NCBI GenBank assembly: GCA_018064565.1 | Contig: JAGHVA010000009.1 | Location: 1 to 23,487, forward strand | Reading direction: 5' to 3' | DNA from: Candidatus Colimorpha onthohippi | GTDB taxonomy: Bacteria > Bacteroidota > Bacteroidia > Bacteroidales > P3 | DNA: 23,487 nucleotides | Shown here: piece by piece, positions 16,268-23,487 of the stretch | Layout of the letters: each line of letters opens with the position of its first letter | How positions within the stretch are numbered: position 1 is the stretch's first letter | Notes under the pieces: model-generated | Told to the model about the DNA's origin: nothing | The model's input: the letters and a program-made list of their open reading frames with translations, nothing else | The model's database searches: none | Made by a program: the position numbers and the translations under genes

Positions 16268-17143
16268 TTATCCTACAAAATACTTTCTCAACTGATTACG
16301 AACCTGCTCCATCAGCCACCTTGGAGTGCTTGTTGCACCCGTAATACCTACTGTATGCGCCTGACGGCACCATGATGGTTGCAACTGATTGACTTCAGAT
16401 ATGAAATAGGACTGCGGCTGTATAGCACGGCAAAATTCAAACAAATAGTGAGCATTGCTGCTTTCCTCGCCACCCACAAAGATGAGTACGTCAACCCTAC
16501 CGGCAAACTGTCGCAAATCTTGCGTACGGCCTGCCACCCGATTACACAACGTATCGTATGCCACAAAATCACCACTCGTTGACCGCTGGCTCACATTTTG
16601 GATTAGCTGGTCGTATTGTTCTCTATTCATTGTAGTTTGAGAATATAGACGTATCGGCTTTGAGAAATCGATTTGATCCAGACTATCTGGATTGCATACA
16701 ATAATAGCGCTGTTGTCGGTCTGACCATTAAGACCTATCACTTCGGCATGTCCTTGCTTGCCAAAGATAACCACCTGGCCGCCTACCGCACACATTGCTT
16801 CGTAACCGCTGCGGATACGTTTCTGCAAACCGAGTACCATAGGACAAGTAGCGTCAATCAGCGGAAGTCCCAGCCTACGAACGCGATCGTAGGTAGCGGG
16901 CGGTTCGCCATGTGCGCGAATCATCACCTTGGGCTTTGGCGAGAGTTGCGCAAGCCTGTCCAACTGGTTATAGTCTATCACCTCCAATCCTTTGTCATGC
17001 AGTCGGCGAACCTCGGCACTATTATGCACGATATTGCCCAGACAATAGATAGTCTCATTTGCTGACAGATGCTCCTCAGCGGCATCAATAGCCTTGACTA
17101 CGCCAAAACAAAAACCCGCATTATCATCAATAACAAAATCCAT
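16268..17143 (-). CDS. ispH: 4-hydroxy-3-methylbut-2-enyl diphosphate reductase
   Basis: This [4Fe-4S] enzyme performs the last step of the non-mevalonate (MEP) isoprenoid pathway, forming IPP and DMAPP. Numbered from the upstream ATG at 17155, cluster cysteines are Cys16 (GFCFGVV), Cys104 (DATCPMV) and Cys204 (DTLCNR); substrate residues are in NIVHNS, RAHGEPP, GHAEVIG, SQTT and ITGATSTP. I favour ATG 17143 (MDFVIDDNAG, 291 residues), which shares one base with the preceding stop as TGATG and suggests translational coupling with the M23 gene. ATG 17155 (MSELMDF, 295 residues) is the alternative and would overlap by 13 bp. The product ends at 16268, 12 bp before recF. Confidence 0.95.
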   Translation of the reverse strand: MDFVIDDNAGFCFGVVKAIDAAEEHLSANETIYCLGNIVHNSAEVRRLHDKGLEVIDYNQLDRLAQLSPKPKVMIRAHGEPPATYDRVRRLGLPLIDATCPMVLGLQKRIRSGYEAMCAVGGQVVIFGKQGHAEVIGLNGQTDNSAIIVCNPDSLDQIDFSKPIRLYSQTTMNREQYDQLIQNVSQRSTSGDFVAYDTLCNRVAGRTQDLRQFAGRVDVLIFVGGEESSNAHYLFEFCRAIQPQSYFISEVNQLQPSWCRQAHTVGITGATSTPRWLMEQVRNQLRKYFVG

Positions 17144-18123
17144 CAGCTCAGACATTGGTTTTCTTGGTTGGCAGCCTCTATTACTTGCTCGTACTCACTG
17201 GGAGTGAGGTCGTTGTAGAAATAATAAATCGGGTTTACCCTCTCACCATTTTGCAGCACCTCGTAATGTAGGTGAGCACCTTTAGACAACCCCGTGTTGC
17301 CCACATAACCTATCAATTCGCCTCTTTTTACCTTCTTTCCAGCAGAAACTGCCACGCTGCTCATGTGTCCGTACAGAGTCTTAAATCCATAGCCATGGTT
17401 GATAACCACTACTACACCGTAGCCGCTGAATCCCTCGGCATCACGTCCCGACAACTCCACCGTTCCGTTGCCTGTAGCATAAATTGGGGTACCCTCTTGT
17501 GCAGCAAAGTCGATACCTGTATGCATGCGACGGTAATGCAATATGGGATGATACCTCACACCGAAACCAGACACCACTTCACATTGAGTTTTGGTTATCG
17601 GCATGATAGCGGGCATGGCATCCATACGGTCTTGTTTGGAGAGTGCCATTTTGTAAATCTGATCGATAGAGCAGGACTGCACATAAAGCCGTTTGGTTAA
17701 ATCATCCACCTTCTGAGTTGAAGAAATCAACTCAGCGCTACAATTATAACCTTTCATGTCCTGATACCTTTCGTCATCGCCCAGCCCACTATATCTTACC
17801 GACTTGTGAATCGGATTAGCCGAAAATATGGTACGATATACATAATCGTCGCGGTCTTCCAGATTTTTCAACACCTCCTCGGCTCTGTCCATACGGTCGT
17901 TGAGGTGTCGTACCTGACGTCGATACTGCTTAATCTCTCTTTTTAGGAATCGTTCCTTAGGGGAGTCGATAACCTGAAAACCGATTATCATAAACAATAC
18001 ACCCAGCACGATGCCAAGCAAAACGGTAGTTGAGACCTTTTTCAACCGGTCTCGCAACGATACCACCACCTTCTCGTACGAAAGTGTAGATGGATTGAAA
18101 TGATAGGTACTTTTTTTTGCCAT
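17143..18123 (-). CDS. M23 family peptidoglycan endopeptidase, membrane-anchored
   Basis: I start at ATG 18123 (MAKKSTYHFN, 326 residues); the frame also runs to ATG 18144, adding MCIIQSL, but MAKK is the familiar beginning in Bacteroidota. Residues ~33-52 form one transmembrane helix (TVLLGIVLGVLFMIIGFQVI). Residues ~55-95 are charged and likely coiled-coil. The LytM/M23 zinc peptidase domain covers ~180-300: HTGIDFA (His201, Asp205), YGHM (His253) and GAHLHYEV (His284, His286). All expected zinc and catalytic residues are present, so it should be active on peptidoglycan cross-bridges in the periplasm, in cell-wall growth or division. It lies 77 bp after lpd and overlaps ispH. Confidence 0.93.
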   Translation of the reverse strand: MAKKSTYHFNPSTLSYEKVVVSLRDRLKKVSTTVLLGIVLGVLFMIIGFQVIDSPKERFLKREIKQYRRQVRHLNDRMDRAEEVLKNLEDRDDYVYRTIFSANPIHKSVRYSGLGDDERYQDMKGYNCSAELISSTQKVDDLTKRLYVQSCSIDQIYKMALSKQDRMDAMPAIMPITKTQCEVVSGFGVRYHPILHYRRMHTGIDFAAQEGTPIYATGNGTVELSGRDAEGFSGYGVVVVINHGYGFKTLYGHMSSVAVSAGKKVKRGELIGYVGNTGLSKGAHLHYEVLQNGERVNPIYYFYNDLTPSEYEQVIEAANQENQCLS

Positions 18124-18200
18124 AAGAGATTGAATAATACACACTACGAAGACTCTCCTTGGGCGGGCGAGAGATATGGAAGACGCTGTACGCCTTGTGA

Positions 18201-19595
18201 CTAACCGTGGATAGCCTTACCGTATGCAGCCTCTATGGCTTCCATAATGGCCTCACTCATAGTGGGGTGAGGATGGATGCTCTCTGCCACCTGCTTGGCT
18301 GTTAACCCGTTCTGTCGAGCAGATACAATACCAGCAATCATCTCTGTCACATTGTCACCACAAAGGTGTGCGCCCAATATTTCATCGGTATTCTTGTCGA
18401 TAATCATCTTCACAAAACCATCAGTATTGCCTGCCGCTGTTGCTTTGCCACTCGCCTTGAAGAAAAACTTGCCTACCAAGATTTCCTTACCTGCCTCCAA
18501 AGCCTTCTTCTCGGTAAGTCCCACACTTGCCACCTCTGGTGTAACGTAGGTACAGCCCGGGATATTTGCATAGTTGACCTTCGCAGGATTGCCACCATTG
18601 ATTTTTTCAACGCAGCACACAGCCTCAGCAGAAGCCACATGTGCCAATGCTGGACCTTTCACCACATCACCGATAGCATAATAGCCTGGGACATTAGTTT
18701 GATAATAGTCGTCAACGATAATCTTACCACGCTCGGTAGTTATACCCACTTCCTCCAGGCCTATGCCCTCAAGATTGGTAACTACCCCCACAGCGCTAAG
18801 CACCACATCGCAATCCACCACCACATCGGCATTCTTCTTGGTATCTTTGATTGTAACATGGCAAACATCGCCTTCTTGTTCCACCTTCTCAACCGATGAG
18901 GCGACCATGATTTTCATACCCATTTTGCGGAAGCTACGGCTGATTTGAGCCGCTGTGTCCTCATCTTCGTTGGGCAGTATTTGTGGCATAAACTCCACCA
19001 ATGTAACCTGAACGCCAATACTTTGGTAAAAAAATGCGAACTCACTTCCGATAGCACCACTGCCGCACACCACCATACTTTTGGGTTTGAAAGGCAACGT
19101 CATAGCTTCGCGGTATCCGATAATACGCTTGCCATCTTGAGGCATACTCGGCATGACGCGACTGCGTGCGCCCGTAGCTATCACAATGTGTGGAGCCTCA
19201 TAAATAGCCACACCACCTTCCGAGTCGGTAACCTGCACCTGATGATTAGGTAACACCTTGCCGATGCCCATAATGACATCAACATTATTTTTTTTCAACA
19301 AAAACTGAACTCCTTTGCTCATAGTGCTTGCCACACCGCGGCTGCGCGCCACTATGGCACTCAGGTCAGCTTCCGCCCCCTCAGCCTTTACACCATACGC
19401 CTCTGCGTGCTGCACATAGTTGAACGCCTGTGCACTTTTGAGCAGTGCCTTGGTAGGAATACAGCCCCAATTGAGACAGATACCACCAAGATTTTCACGT
19501 TCTACAACAGCCGTTTTCATACCCATTTGAGCACCTTTGACAGCAGCCACATATCCTCCAGGACCGCTGCCTATTACAATTAAATCGTAGTTCAT
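18201..19595 (-). CDS. lpd: Dihydrolipoyl dehydrogenase (E3)
   Basis: This 464-residue flavoenzyme reoxidises dihydrolipoamide with NAD+ for 2-oxoacid dehydrogenases or the glycine cleavage system. The FAD Rossmann motif GSGPGG is at 9-14, the redox-active disulfide GGICLNWGC at 37-45 (Cys40, Cys45), the NAD-binding CGSGAIGSEFA near the middle, the second FAD contact YAIGDV, and the C-terminal HPHPTMSE at 441-448 with catalytic His443 and Glu448. Full length and intact. No E1, E2 or glycine cleavage gene is in the window, so its partner complex is unknown. It is first in the housekeeping run, with a good promoter about 90 bp upstream. Confidence 0.97.
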   Translation of the reverse strand: MNYDLIVIGSGPGGYVAAVKGAQMGMKTAVVERENLGGICLNWGCIPTKALLKSAQAFNYVQHAEAYGVKAEGAEADLSAIVARSRGVASTMSKGVQFLLKKNNVDVIMGIGKVLPNHQVQVTDSEGGVAIYEAPHIVIATGARSRVMPSMPQDGKRIIGYREAMTLPFKPKSMVVCGSGAIGSEFAFFYQSIGVQVTLVEFMPQILPNEDEDTAAQISRSFRKMGMKIMVASSVEKVEQEGDVCHVTIKDTKKNADVVVDCDVVLSAVGVVTNLEGIGLEEVGITTERGKIIVDDYYQTNVPGYYAIGDVVKGPALAHVASAEAVCCVEKINGGNPAKVNYANIPGCTYVTPEVASVGLTEKKALEAGKEILVGKFFFKASGKATAAGNTDGFVKMIIDKNTDEILGAHLCGDNVTEMIAGIVSARQNGLTAKQVAESIHPHPTMSEAIMEAIEAAYGKAIHG

Positions 19596-19683
19596 AGTAT
19601 TCTAAAATTTATTTGATTATAAAAATACAAACTTAAATACCTTGTCCCCTTTTTTACTTCAGGACTAAGGCACACAGAATTTG

Positions 19684-19712
19684 CAAAGATACATTTTTTT
19701 TGAAAAACACAA
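19684..19712 (-). promoter_or_regulatory. Promoter of lpd and probably the downstream run (TTG-N18-TATCTTTG)
   Basis: The minus strand has TTG at 19712-19710 and TATCTTTGCA with the -7 box at 19691-19684, spacing 18 bp, matching the Bacteroidota housekeeping promoter. It predicts a leader of roughly 80 nt before the lpd ATG at 19595. Confidence 0.7.
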
Positions 19713-19762
19713 CCAATCTTAACCTCAACTCGCGTATAAATAGTGAACTAAAATAAAAATGT

Positions 19763-19770
19763 TATCTTTG
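19763..19770 (+). promoter_or_regulatory. Candidate -7 element TATCTTTG of the plus-strand unit
   Basis: TATCTTTGCA matches TAnnTTTG. It lies 21 bp before ATG 19792 and directly over the upstream in-frame ATG at 19759, so a transcript starting here could not use 19759. This decides the start of the next gene and gives a short leader of about 15 nt. No clear -33 element is seen. Confidence 0.6.
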
Positions 19771-19791
19771 CAGTTGTACGTTCAAGACACT

Positions 19792-21000
19792 ATGATGCAA
19801 AAAAGATGGTCATTACTACTGACACTCATACTCTTACATACTATTGTAGGAGCGCAATCCATACGCATCACCCCTATTACGTCAGCAAGTGCGCTTTATC
19901 TTAACACAAATTCGCTATTCAATTTCAACCGGTACGATATGTTGAGAGTTGATGCCGATTTGCGATTTGTTTACCCCAGTCAGAACCATCCATTCTACAG
20001 CCGATCCAAGCGACAATGGCAGATAAATCCCTATATCGGATACGCCACAAGGTCTGAGCAATGGCACGGAGGAGTTACCATAGCCCGGCAGTCTGTCGTC
20101 AGCCACCAGTTATGCCCCTACGTTGTCATCAGGCACGACATTGATCCCGCCGCAAGCACCAATCTCGCAGCTTATCAGATGACACAGATTGCCGAAAACA
20201 GTGGATTTCTTGCCGATCGGATGGCACAAAACACATCCGTTGCCATCGGCATGAGCATGAAAGCAACCTCAAATCTCAAACTTGATATCAGCCTACAGCA
20301 TTCACGTGAATGCTATCTATTTGACAGCCAAGGATTCTTAATATACGATCCACAAACCGTTGATCAGCAATCGTTCTACGACATTCGGTGTAGGATGAAT
20401 ATCTCGCAGAGGCTTACAATTGCTCTTTGGGCAGGGCAACGCCGTTGGCTGACTACCAGCGGTTACTGGCGCTGCATAGCTCAGTATGAGCAATCTATCA
20501 ACGCCTTTGGTCGCTATAAAGCCTCATTGTTTGCGCAGATAGGCTACTCCAACCTAACTGCTCCTTACAGCCGTCTGTTCGACATCTCAGGAACGGCTGG
20601 CTGTCCCTATTTTTTCAATCACACGTTCATCACGCTGACACCAAACGAATTTCAAGCCAATGCCTACGCCAAAATGTCGCTAACCATAACCGATAGCCGT
20701 CCGTTATGGCAAAATCGCTATTCTATGCCACAATTATTTGCGAGGATTAACGTTTTAAGTGGGTGGCTTGTTACCGATACTGGCTGGACCGACCACAGCG
20801 TATGCGACAACATCGCTGTCAATGCCCCATCACAAGGGGTTATAGAACCAGCTATAGGGTGCAACCAGTTGTTGCGGATAGGCCTCATTGACATGGGGAT
20901 AGCGGCGGCTTATAGGATAACATCACCCACCGCTTACTACCATCACCCAAACGCCAGCGAGAACATCGCAATAGCGGCCACCGCCACCCTACGCATTTAG
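19792..21000 (+). CDS. Unrecognised secreted, probably outer-membrane barrel protein
   Basis: I start at ATG 19792 (MMQKRWSLLLTLILL, 402 residues), because the promoter box overlaps the earlier ATG at 19759 and this start gives a clean signal peptide cleaved after about VGAQ. The mature part has alternating aromatic/polar strands with repeated Arg, Gln, Tyr and Trp (LRVDADLRFVYPS, WQINPYIGYATRSEQWHGGV, RLTIALWAGQRRWLTTSGYW), suggesting an outer-membrane beta barrel. The segment GYSNLTAPYSRLFDISG followed by PNEFQANAYAKMSL loosely recalls the barrel half of DUF5686-type proteins, but the N-terminal carboxypeptidase-regulatory-like domain is missing; I do not assign the family. It lies 37 bp before the thioredoxin-fold gene and is likely co-transcribed with it. 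Confidence 0.8.
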   Translation: MMQKRWSLLLTLILLHTIVGAQSIRITPITSASALYLNTNSLFNFNRYDMLRVDADLRFVYPSQNHPFYSRSKRQWQINPYIGYATRSEQWHGGVTIARQSVVSHQLCPYVVIRHDIDPAASTNLAAYQMTQIAENSGFLADRMAQNTSVAIGMSMKATSNLKLDISLQHSRECYLFDSQGFLIYDPQTVDQQSFYDIRCRMNISQRLTIALWAGQRRWLTTSGYWRCIAQYEQSINAFGRYKASLFAQIGYSNLTAPYSRLFDISGTAGCPYFFNHTFITLTPNEFQANAYAKMSLTITDSRPLWQNRYSMPQLFARINVLSGWLVTDTGWTDHSVCDNIAVNAPSQGVIEPAIGCNQLLRIGLIDMGIAAAYRITSPTAYYHHPNASENIAIAATATLRI

Positions 21001-21037
21001 ACAACCTGAAAAACTAATTAAAACTACACAAATAATC

Positions 21038-22636
21038 ATGAAACAATTATCAATCTTGTTTGTGGCAATTCTTACCACGTTGACCTCATTAGCCCAAAAC
21101 TATGAGATTACGTTCAACGTTAACAAGCCACTTGAGGAGACGCTGTATATCGGGCAGCATTTCCGTGATGATTTTGTAATCGTTGACAGTGCCAAAGCGC
21201 AAAAACCTGGAGTATATGTGTTCAAAGGCAAACGGCAGTGGACACCTGGCATCTATTCACTGATTCACTACGGCTCAGGCAAAGAGGCATCCAAAAAGAA
21301 GAGTTATACCGATTTCACGATTGATGGTTCGTTCAAGTTCACCATCAATTGCGACAGCAGTTTCAATGCTGCCAAGATGAAAGTCAAGGGGTGCAAAGCC
21401 AACGAACTCATGTATGCCTATATTGCGCGCAATGCAGAAGCACGCAATCAAGCGCGTGAAATCCAGAAACGGCAAAAAAGCGAAGACACCAATATCCGCA
21501 ACAAAGCCACCCAAGAGATGGACGAGCTGTCTGAAGTCATGATTGCCTACGAGAAAGACCAGATGGAGAGAAACCACCAATACAAATTCTTCCAACTTCT
21601 CAAAACCTTCAGCGGACCAGAAGTCCCCGAAGAGATTGAGGACAAAGGCAGTTATTACCGTACTCACTATTGGGATGATGTTGATCTCAGCGACCACAGT
21701 TTGATTTACACGCCCGATTTGTTTAACAAGATGAACTACTACTTCTTTGGAGTGCTCTATTATGCCGATGCCGACACCATCTGCAAATATGCCGATGTGG
21801 TATTGGATCGTGTGCAACACGACTCAACAATGATGAAATATTTCACCGATTTTATCATGCCCAAATACTTCAGAAGCACCAAAAATGTAGGTTGGGATTA
21901 TGCTTGGTGCCATATTGTAGATCGCTACTATGGCCCCAACGAAAGCAATTTTGCCCTGCCTGGCGACCGTATTCACAAACTCAACGAATCGCAGCGACTG
22001 GGCAAATCTCTTATTGGTGCATTGGGAGCCGAACTCTACATGAACGACACCATGCAGCGTGAAGGGGCAGACCATTGGATTTCATCGCACCGCATTCCCC
22101 AAAAGTACGTATTGCTATGGTTTTGGGATCCCGATTGCCACCACTGCCAGGAGCAAACGGCAGCCTTAATTAAGGTATACGACAGCCTAACCGCCAACGG
22201 AACACGCAACTTTGAGGTATATGCCGTAGGGTTTGAGAGCGATGTACCCAAATGGGTAAACTACGTAAAGAAGCACAATCTGCCATTCATCAACGTAGGC
22301 GGACCTAATGTCAACATCGACTACCAAGAAGCATACAATGTGCATGGCGCACCTACGATGATTATCCTGAATGCTGACCGTCGTATTATCATGAACAAGA
22401 CGCTTCCCGCCCAGAGTGTTGTCCCGTTTATCGAACAATACGAGAAGAGCCACCCCGAACAAGCTGACCGCGAGCCCAGCATGTGGCAGATAGAAGGCAG
22501 GAACCGTTGGGGCAACGCATACGATCCTAAGACTTATTTCAACCTGAGCGACGCCGAAGCAGCCAGTCGCGATGTAAAGCCGGTAAACAAACTCAAACCG
22601 TTTTCAGAGGTAGTAACCGGCCTCAAATCGTATTAG
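21038..22636 (+). CDS. Exported TlpA-like thioredoxin-fold protein with DUF5106-like N-terminal part
   Basis: The 532-residue product begins with a signal peptide (MKQLSILFVAILTTLTSLAQ, cleavage near residue 19-20). An N-terminal beta-rich domain (~21-130) and a helical, charged middle (~130-330) resemble the DUF4369/DUF5106 architecture found in Bacteroidota thioredoxin proteins. The C-terminal thioredoxin fold spans ~345-480: FWDPDCHHCQEQ with active-site CHHC at 367-370, and VHGAPTMIIL with the cis-proline near 439. Both cysteines are present, so it should be a periplasmic thiol-disulfide oxidoreductase; its substrate is unknown. A ~50-residue tail follows (MWQIEGRNRWGN, YFNLSDAEA). It sits 37 bp after the barrel-like gene and 129 bp before tpiA. 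Confidence 0.87.
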   Translation: MKQLSILFVAILTTLTSLAQNYEITFNVNKPLEETLYIGQHFRDDFVIVDSAKAQKPGVYVFKGKRQWTPGIYSLIHYGSGKEASKKKSYTDFTIDGSFKFTINCDSSFNAAKMKVKGCKANELMYAYIARNAEARNQAREIQKRQKSEDTNIRNKATQEMDELSEVMIAYEKDQMERNHQYKFFQLLKTFSGPEVPEEIEDKGSYYRTHYWDDVDLSDHSLIYTPDLFNKMNYYFFGVLYYADADTICKYADVVLDRVQHDSTMMKYFTDFIMPKYFRSTKNVGWDYAWCHIVDRYYGPNESNFALPGDRIHKLNESQRLGKSLIGALGAELYMNDTMQREGADHWISSHRIPQKYVLLWFWDPDCHHCQEQTAALIKVYDSLTANGTRNFEVYAVGFESDVPKWVNYVKKHNLPFINVGGPNVNIDYQEAYNVHGAPTMIILNADRRIIMNKTLPAQSVVPFIEQYEKSHPEQADREPSMWQIEGRNRWGNAYDPKTYFNLSDAEAASRDVKPVNKLKPFSEVVTGLKSY

Positions 22637-22765
22637 CCAACTGTTACCACTGATAAAACAGACGGGTTCGAGAAGGCAAACCTGTTTGCGCTATGTATGG
22701 CGAAAAACCGACATTTGAATCAACAAACATTCCCGTATATACAAAAAGCATTAATTACACTAATT

Positions 22766-23487
22766 ATGAGAAAACATATAGTAGCAGGCAATTGGAAGAT
22801 GAACAAGTCTTTCGAAGAAGCAGACGAGTTGATTGGCACCATCCAAGATAAACTTGAGGATATTACACTTGACCGAGACATGCGATTGGTAATATGTCCA
22901 CCTGCGCCCTATCTTGAGATGTGTGGCGATGGCGCTGAAGAGTCCTATTTTATGGTTGGTGCACAAGATGTAAGCACCCACGACAACGGGGCATACACAG
23001 GCGAGATATCCGCATCCATGCTTGAAAGCATGGAGATATCCTATTGCATTGTAGGACATTCCGAACGTCGAGCCTATCACAATGAGACTGACAGCCAGAT
23101 TGCCGACAAGGTAAACCAACTCATCGCACACAATATCATACCTATCGTATGCTGTGGGGAGGTGCTTTCGGAGCGCGAGTCAGGCACACAATTTGAGGTA
23201 GTAAAACGCCAGATAACCTGTGGGTTATTTCATCTCACCGCTGATGAGATTCAGAATATTGTGATAGCTTACGAGCCAGTATGGGCCATCGGGACGGGCA
23301 AGACTGCCACTCCACAACAAGCACAAGAGATGCATGCCTATATTCGCGGCGTATTGGCCAGCCAATATGGACAAGCGGTAGCCGATGAGATTTCGATTTT
23401 GTATGGCGGCAGCTGCAAGCCAGGCAATGCAAGAGAGCTTTTTGCCAACCCCGATGTAGATGGAGGACTGATAGGTGGCGCCAGCTT
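22766..23487 (+). CDS. tpiA: Triosephosphate isomerase (3' end off the window)
   Basis: 240 codons are visible from ATG 22766; the usual family length is ~250, so only about ten residues are missing at the right edge. This glycolytic TIM-barrel enzyme interconverts dihydroxyacetone phosphate and glyceraldehyde-3-phosphate. Visible signatures are GNWKMN (Asn9, Lys11), the electrophilic His98 in VGHSERR, catalytic Glu170 in AYEPVWAIGTGKTA with loop 6, and the phosphate-binding YGGSCKPGN (213-221) and DGGLIGGAS (232-240). No TAnnTTTG box was found in the 129-bp gap upstream, so it may be read through from the preceding genes. Confidence 0.97.
   Translation, partial: MRKHIVAGNWKMNKSFEEADELIGTIQDKLEDITLDRDMRLVICPPAPYLEMCGDGAEESYFMVGAQDVSTHDNGAYTGEISASMLESMEISYCIVGHSERRAYHNETDSQIADKVNQLIAHNIIPIVCCGEVLSERESGTQFEVVKRQITCGLFHLTADEIQNIVIAYEPVWAIGTGKTATPQQAQEMHAYIRGVLASQYGQAVADEISILYGGSCKPGNARELFANPDVDGGLIGGAS

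Noticed and set aside
22656..22687. Possible terminator between the thioredoxin-fold gene and tpiA
   Set aside because: AAACAG/CTGTTT with a bulged extension is short and has no T-tract afterwards, so I cannot support it.

Overview
The window looks like chromosomal DNA from a Bacteroidales-type member of the Bacteroidota. Three things point there. Promoter candidates match the Bacteroidota -7 element TAnnTTTG, including two copies of TATCTTTGCA. The first gene encodes a type IX secretion (T9SS)-like secreted repeat protein with the characteristic 'CDS' repeats and a globular domain common in gut Bacteroidales. Several other gene products (DUF721 protein, M23 peptidase beginning MAKKSTYHFN, TlpA-like thioredoxin protein) have the same flavour. 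Genus and species cannot be read from the sequence alone.

Layout. Positions 1-19595 are coded almost entirely on the minus strand; 19792 to the right edge is coded on the plus strand. At the left edge is a very large secreted repeat protein (3341 to beyond 1, C-terminus cut off). It is followed by an unusual 0.9 kb intergenic stretch (3342-4252) holding a 41-unit 9-bp minisatellite, a second short 9/10-bp repeat array and a strong rho-independent terminator. Next is a nutrient and energy cluster on the minus strand: carbamate kinase, ornithine carbamoyltransferase, a DASS/SLC13 sodium-dicarboxylate symporter and an outer-membrane porin-like protein. Then comes a long housekeeping run, also minus, transcribed in the order lpd, M23 peptidase, ispH, recF, DUF721 (DciA-like), pepA, pdxA, polA. 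It begins at a good promoter (19684-19712) and ends at a clear terminator (9442-9489). On the plus strand, a divergent promoter drives an unrecognised outer-membrane-like protein and a TlpA/thioredoxin-fold protein, followed by triosephosphate isomerase (tpiA), which is cut by the right edge.

How the genes fit together. The carbamate kinase/OTC pair can turn citrulline into ornithine, ammonia, CO2 and ATP; the porin and DASS symporter could together import C4-dicarboxylates. The housekeeping run mixes replication and repair (polA, recF, DUF721), cofactor and isoprenoid synthesis (pdxA, ispH), peptidoglycan remodelling (M23), peptide turnover (pepA) and lipoamide redox (lpd).

I see no mobile element, CRISPR array, tRNA or rRNA, and no convincing new defence or enzymatic system. 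The most unusual features are the DNA minisatellite with a pyrimidine-third-position pattern, the repeat protein whose array resumes after an inserted globular domain, and a DNA polymerase I that appears to have lost all three proofreading motifs.
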